In this document: positions 5,709 to 7,668 of the stretch, in pieces
Layout: every line of letters begins with the position of its first letter
How positions within the stretch are numbered: position 1 is the stretch's first letter
DNA from: Vulgatibacter incomptus_A
Lineage (GTDB): Bacteria > Myxococcota > Myxococcia > Myxococcales > Vulgatibacteraceae
Direction: 5' to 3'
DNA length: 7,668 nt
NCBI GenBank assembly: GCA_040391605.1
Contig: JBEBXK010000089.1
Span: forward strand, 1-7,668
The notes under the pieces: generated by a model
Told to the model about the DNA's origin: nothing
The model's database searches: none
Seen by the model: only the letters and a program-made list of their open reading frames with translations
Program-made: the position numbers and the translations under genes

Positions 5709-6388
5709 GGGCCGTCGGGCCGGTCCTTTCCCGGACGAGAGTGCTCCGAGGCTTCTACCATGGGTCCGCTCAGGCGGCGAGGTTCCACGGACGCCCGCCG
5801 ATCGACCGGGCGGGCGCTGCGCGGGGGCGACGAGATCCACGGGCTCCCTTTCAGCCAGAATCTCCAGGGTTTCTTCGCCCACTCGCCGGCGTACTCCACT
5901 CCGATCCTTGGCCCGGAGTCGATGGGACCTGGCGGACGATCGGGCGCCTCGATCCAGAGCGCCTCGCCTCGGGTGAGGTCCCAGCGGTTCCAGCTCCGAT
6001 CGATCGCGAGGGCCTTGGTGAGCCGTCCGGGGCCGTCCATCCGCGGAGAAGCTCGCTCCTCCGAGTTCGAGAGCGGCTCCACCGCCCGGACCAGCACCGC
6101 CGAGCCCGATCCCGGCGCCTCCGTCACCACGTTGAAGCAATGATGGAGTCCGTAGATCAGGTAGACGTAGGCGTGGCCCGCTGGTCCGAACATCGGCTCG
6201 GTACGCGGGGTCAATCCCTTCGAAGCGTGGCACGCGAGATCCTCCCGACCGACATAGGCCTCCGTCTCCACGACCCGGCTGACGAGGATCCGCCCGTCGA
6301 TCCGGCGGAAGAGGCGGCAGCCGAGGAGCTCGCGGGCGACGTCGAGCGTGTCTCGATCGTAAAAGAAGCGAGGGAGGGGATCGGGCAT
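5705..6388 (-). CDS. AAG-type 3-methyladenine DNA glycosylase with a C-terminal extension
   Basis: A 227-residue alkyladenine (MPG/AAG family) DNA glycosylase that flips and excises alkylated or deaminated purines, starting base-excision repair. VVETEAYVGREDLACHASKG (39-58) carries the general base Glu43 and pocket residues Tyr45 and His54. GHAYVYLIYGLHHCFNVV (71-88) holds the intercalating-tyrosine region (Tyr79) and Asn86; VLVRAVEP (98-105) and GPGRLTKALAID (119-130) follow. The fold normally ends near WRFWLKGSPWIS (175-186). About 40 further residues, rich in Arg, Pro and Ser, are unusual and cover the last 4 nt of overlap with the sigma gene. The start ATG at 6388 has GGGAGG about 11 nt upstream. 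It is the first gene of the coupled four-gene unit. Confidence 0.95.
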   Translation of the reverse strand: MPDPLPRFFYDRDTLDVARELLGCRLFRRIDGRILVSRVVETEAYVGREDLACHASKGLTPRTEPMFGPAGHAYVYLIYGLHHCFNVVTEAPGSGSAVLVRAVEPLSNSEERASPRMDGPGRLTKALAIDRSWNRWDLTRGEALWIEAPDRPPGPIDSGPRIGVEYAGEWAKKPWRFWLKGSPWISSPPRSARPVDRRASVEPRRLSGPMVEASEHSRPGKDRPDGP

Positions 6389-6550
6389 AATGGCCCGAAC
6401 CTCCCGGGGCTTCCGTGTGTTCCTGGGTCGGTTGGATGAGGCCGGGGCGGGCGGGTTTCCCCGACGGTCTGAAATAGTGTGGGTCCCCCCCCTCGACGAG
6501 GCAGGGGCGATTGCCTTGGCCGCGCTGCGCGAAGGGCTCTCTCTGCCGCG

Positions 6551-6570
6551 TTCGTGAGCTCCCTCACGAA
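6551..6570 (-). terminator. Perfect 8-bp hairpin just after the PAP2 gene
   Basis: TTCGTGAG (6551-6558) and CTCACGAA (6563-6570) form a perfect 8-bp stem with a 4-nt loop, 1 nt past the stop codon of the PAP2 gene. This is where its transcript should end, before the aag unit. No T-run follows, so it may act as a 3'-end stabiliser or a non-canonical terminator. The remaining sequence to the aag start (6389-6550) shows nothing else I can support. Confidence 0.45.
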
Positions 6571-6571
6571 C

Positions 6572-7591
6572 TCAGCTTTGCCCCAGCAGCCTGGCGAAGT
6601 CGGCCCCTACCGCCCGGCTCCAGCGGTCCGGCCGCGGGATCGGATGGAGGAGCCTGGGGACCAGGGTGCCAAACGCCGCCCCCACCACGCCACCCGCCAG
6701 GGCGTCGGTGAGGTAATGCCGATCGGAGGCGATCCGCAGGTAGCCGGTGAGGCCCGCGGCCACGCCCAGGAGGAAGACCAACGGCGTGCGCACCCTGCGC
6801 CTGGTGGCGATCTGGGCCACCGCGAAGGCGAAGGCCATGGTGGTGCTGGTGTGGCTGGAGAAGAAGGAGAGATCGTCGTCGTCCTTCAGGTTCGCCCGAG
6901 CCAGGCGGGCCCTCGTCCGGTTCGCGGGGATCGCCACCGAGCCGTCGGCCCTCGGCGCCCCTGCCGCGCCCTCCTCCTCGAAGCGGGCGAAGGGCCGCTG
7001 CCTGCGGACGATCAGCTTCACCGCCTGGCTCACGGTCCCTGCGTAGACCATGGCCTCGTTCGCCACCAGTACATCGGCGAATGGGCCGCCCCCGCCCTTG
7101 ATCCCTGCCGCCACGGTGAGGGCCACGGTGCCAGCCGGGATCAGGAAGTTCGCCAGCAGGTTCGAGTAGAGCCGCGCGCGCAGGGGATCCTTCCAGAGCA
7201 GGGCCTGCCTGGCGGCGAGGTCCAGGGCATTCACCTCTTCGGGGCCGCGTAAGGCACGCTCGACCCGACCCGCCCGCACCGGCGGCAGGTATTTGCGCCA
7301 GATATGGCTGCCGCTCCAGACCACGGCGCAGCCCAACAGGGGCAGCCCGTGCCGGATCAGGTCGAAGTCGAGATGCCCTGGCGCCCCGGCCCGGAAGAAC
7401 CACCACCGGCGGGGCGGCTTTCGCGCAAGCCGCACCCGGGGAAGGTGCCCACGGCGCGGCCTTGCGGATAGCCCCCCAGGGCCTTGCCCGGTCGATGGCA
7501 GCGGCGCCTGCCGCGCGATCGGGTGATCCCCGCGCGTCTCGTCTCCCCGAGCCCAAGGAAACTTCGGCATCTCCAGGCACGGACCCACCAA
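6572..7591 (-). CDS. PAP2-superfamily (type 2 phosphatidic acid phosphatase) membrane protein
   Basis: Up to 339 residues, a probable integral membrane phosphatase acting on lipid phosphates or isoprenyl pyrophosphates. The three-part PAP2 signature is present: KLIVRRQRP (Lys192, Arg199-Pro200; K-x6-RP), SSHT (245-248, with the catalytic-type His247) and RIASDRHYLTD (Arg286, His292, Asp296; R-x5-H-x3-D). Hydrophobic segments include about 79-95, 147-163, 252-262, 268-285 and 298-312. The N-terminus is uncertain. The longest frame opens with TTG at 7591; GTG at 7588, ATG at 7570 and GTG at 7435 are alternatives. The first 70 residues are Arg/Pro/Gly-rich with no clear signal peptide or good ribosome site, so the true start may lie inside. 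The stop TGA is at 6574-6572. Substrate unknown. Confidence 0.85.
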   Translation of the reverse strand: MVGPCLEMPKFPWARGDETRGDHPIARQAPLPSTGQGPGGLSARPRRGHLPRVRLARKPPRRWWFFRAGAPGHLDFDLIRHGLPLLGCAVVWSGSHIWRKYLPPVRAGRVERALRGPEEVNALDLAARQALLWKDPLRARLYSNLLANFLIPAGTVALTVAAGIKGGGGPFADVLVANEAMVYAGTVSQAVKLIVRRQRPFARFEEEGAAGAPRADGSVAIPANRTRARLARANLKDDDDLSFFSSHTSTTMAFAFAVAQIATRRRVRTPLVFLLGVAAGLTGYLRIASDRHYLTDALAGGVVGAAFGTLVPRLLHPIPRPDRWSRAVGADFARLLGQS

Positions 7592-7617
7592 CTCCGAGTG
7601 GATCGCCCATCGAGCGC

Positions 7618-7668
7618 GACTCAGGCGGCGCGACTCAGGCGGCGCGACTCAGGCGGCGCGACTCAGGC
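7618..7668. repeat. 14-bp tandem repeat (unit GACTCAGGCGGCGC), about 3.6 copies, cut by the window edge
   Basis: Three exact units at 7618-7631, 7632-7645 and 7646-7659, then 9 nt of a fourth (7660-7668) that reaches the edge. Copies are identical. The 14-bp period is not a multiple of three, so it does not suit a translated repeat and probably lies between genes, upstream of the PAP2 gene. Confidence 0.93.

Noticed and set aside
5082..6233. 383-codon frame that would make a longer sigma factor
   Set aside because: The upstream 175 codons overlap aag in another frame and have shadow-like composition; family homology begins at the ATG at 5708.
6551..6570. Intrinsic terminator
   Set aside because: The stem is perfect but neither strand has a following T-run; kept only as a candidate hairpin.
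7618..7668. CRISPR array
   Set aside because: Units are 14 bp and directly adjacent, with no spacers.

Overview
The window is GC-rich (roughly 65-70% over the genes), with strong G/C bias at third codon positions and long antisense shadow frames. Gene content (a plant/bacterial-type S-adenosylhomocysteinase, a SigG-type ECF sigma factor, an ECF sigma factor with a small zinc-finger anti-sigma factor, a PAP2 phosphatase) suggests a myxobacterium-like or other high-GC proteobacterial chromosome. The taxonomic guess is inference. No phage, transposase, tRNA, rRNA or CRISPR was seen.

Layout, left to right. (1) 1-982, minus strand: the first 327 codons of S-adenosylhomocysteinase (ahcY), running off the left edge. 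(2) 983-1263: a divergent intergenic region with inverted repeats that would lie in the ahcY leader. (3) 1264-2677, plus strand: a two-gene unit of a VOC/glyoxalase-fold protein and an ECF sigma factor with a C-terminal SnoaL-like domain. (4) 2678-3767: no intact gene. It holds a decayed copy of part of an rlmN-type gene, related to the intact gene about 1 kb away, and a second reading-frame-broken relic in a stretch of lower GC (about 58%). (5) 3768-6388, minus strand: four tightly packed genes in the order aag, ECF sigma factor, ZAS anti-sigma factor, RlmN/Cfr-family radical-SAM methyltransferase. The first two junctions overlap by 4 nt (ATGA, GTGA); the third has a 7-nt gap and a TTG start. 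(6) 6572-about 7591, minus strand: a PAP2-superfamily membrane phosphatase, with a perfect hairpin just after its stop. (7) 7618-7668: a 14-bp tandem repeat running off the right edge.

How the genes may work together. AhcY removes S-adenosylhomocysteine, the by-product of SAM-dependent methylation; the RlmN-family enzyme uses SAM. The aag unit couples alkylation-damage repair, a regulatory sigma/anti-sigma pair and an RNA methyltransferase in one transcript. That points to a possible self-regulated stress module, but no inducer can be read from sequence. The most unusual features are this coupled unit and the adjacent rlmN relic, whose internal deletion has a visible 4-bp microhomology junction.
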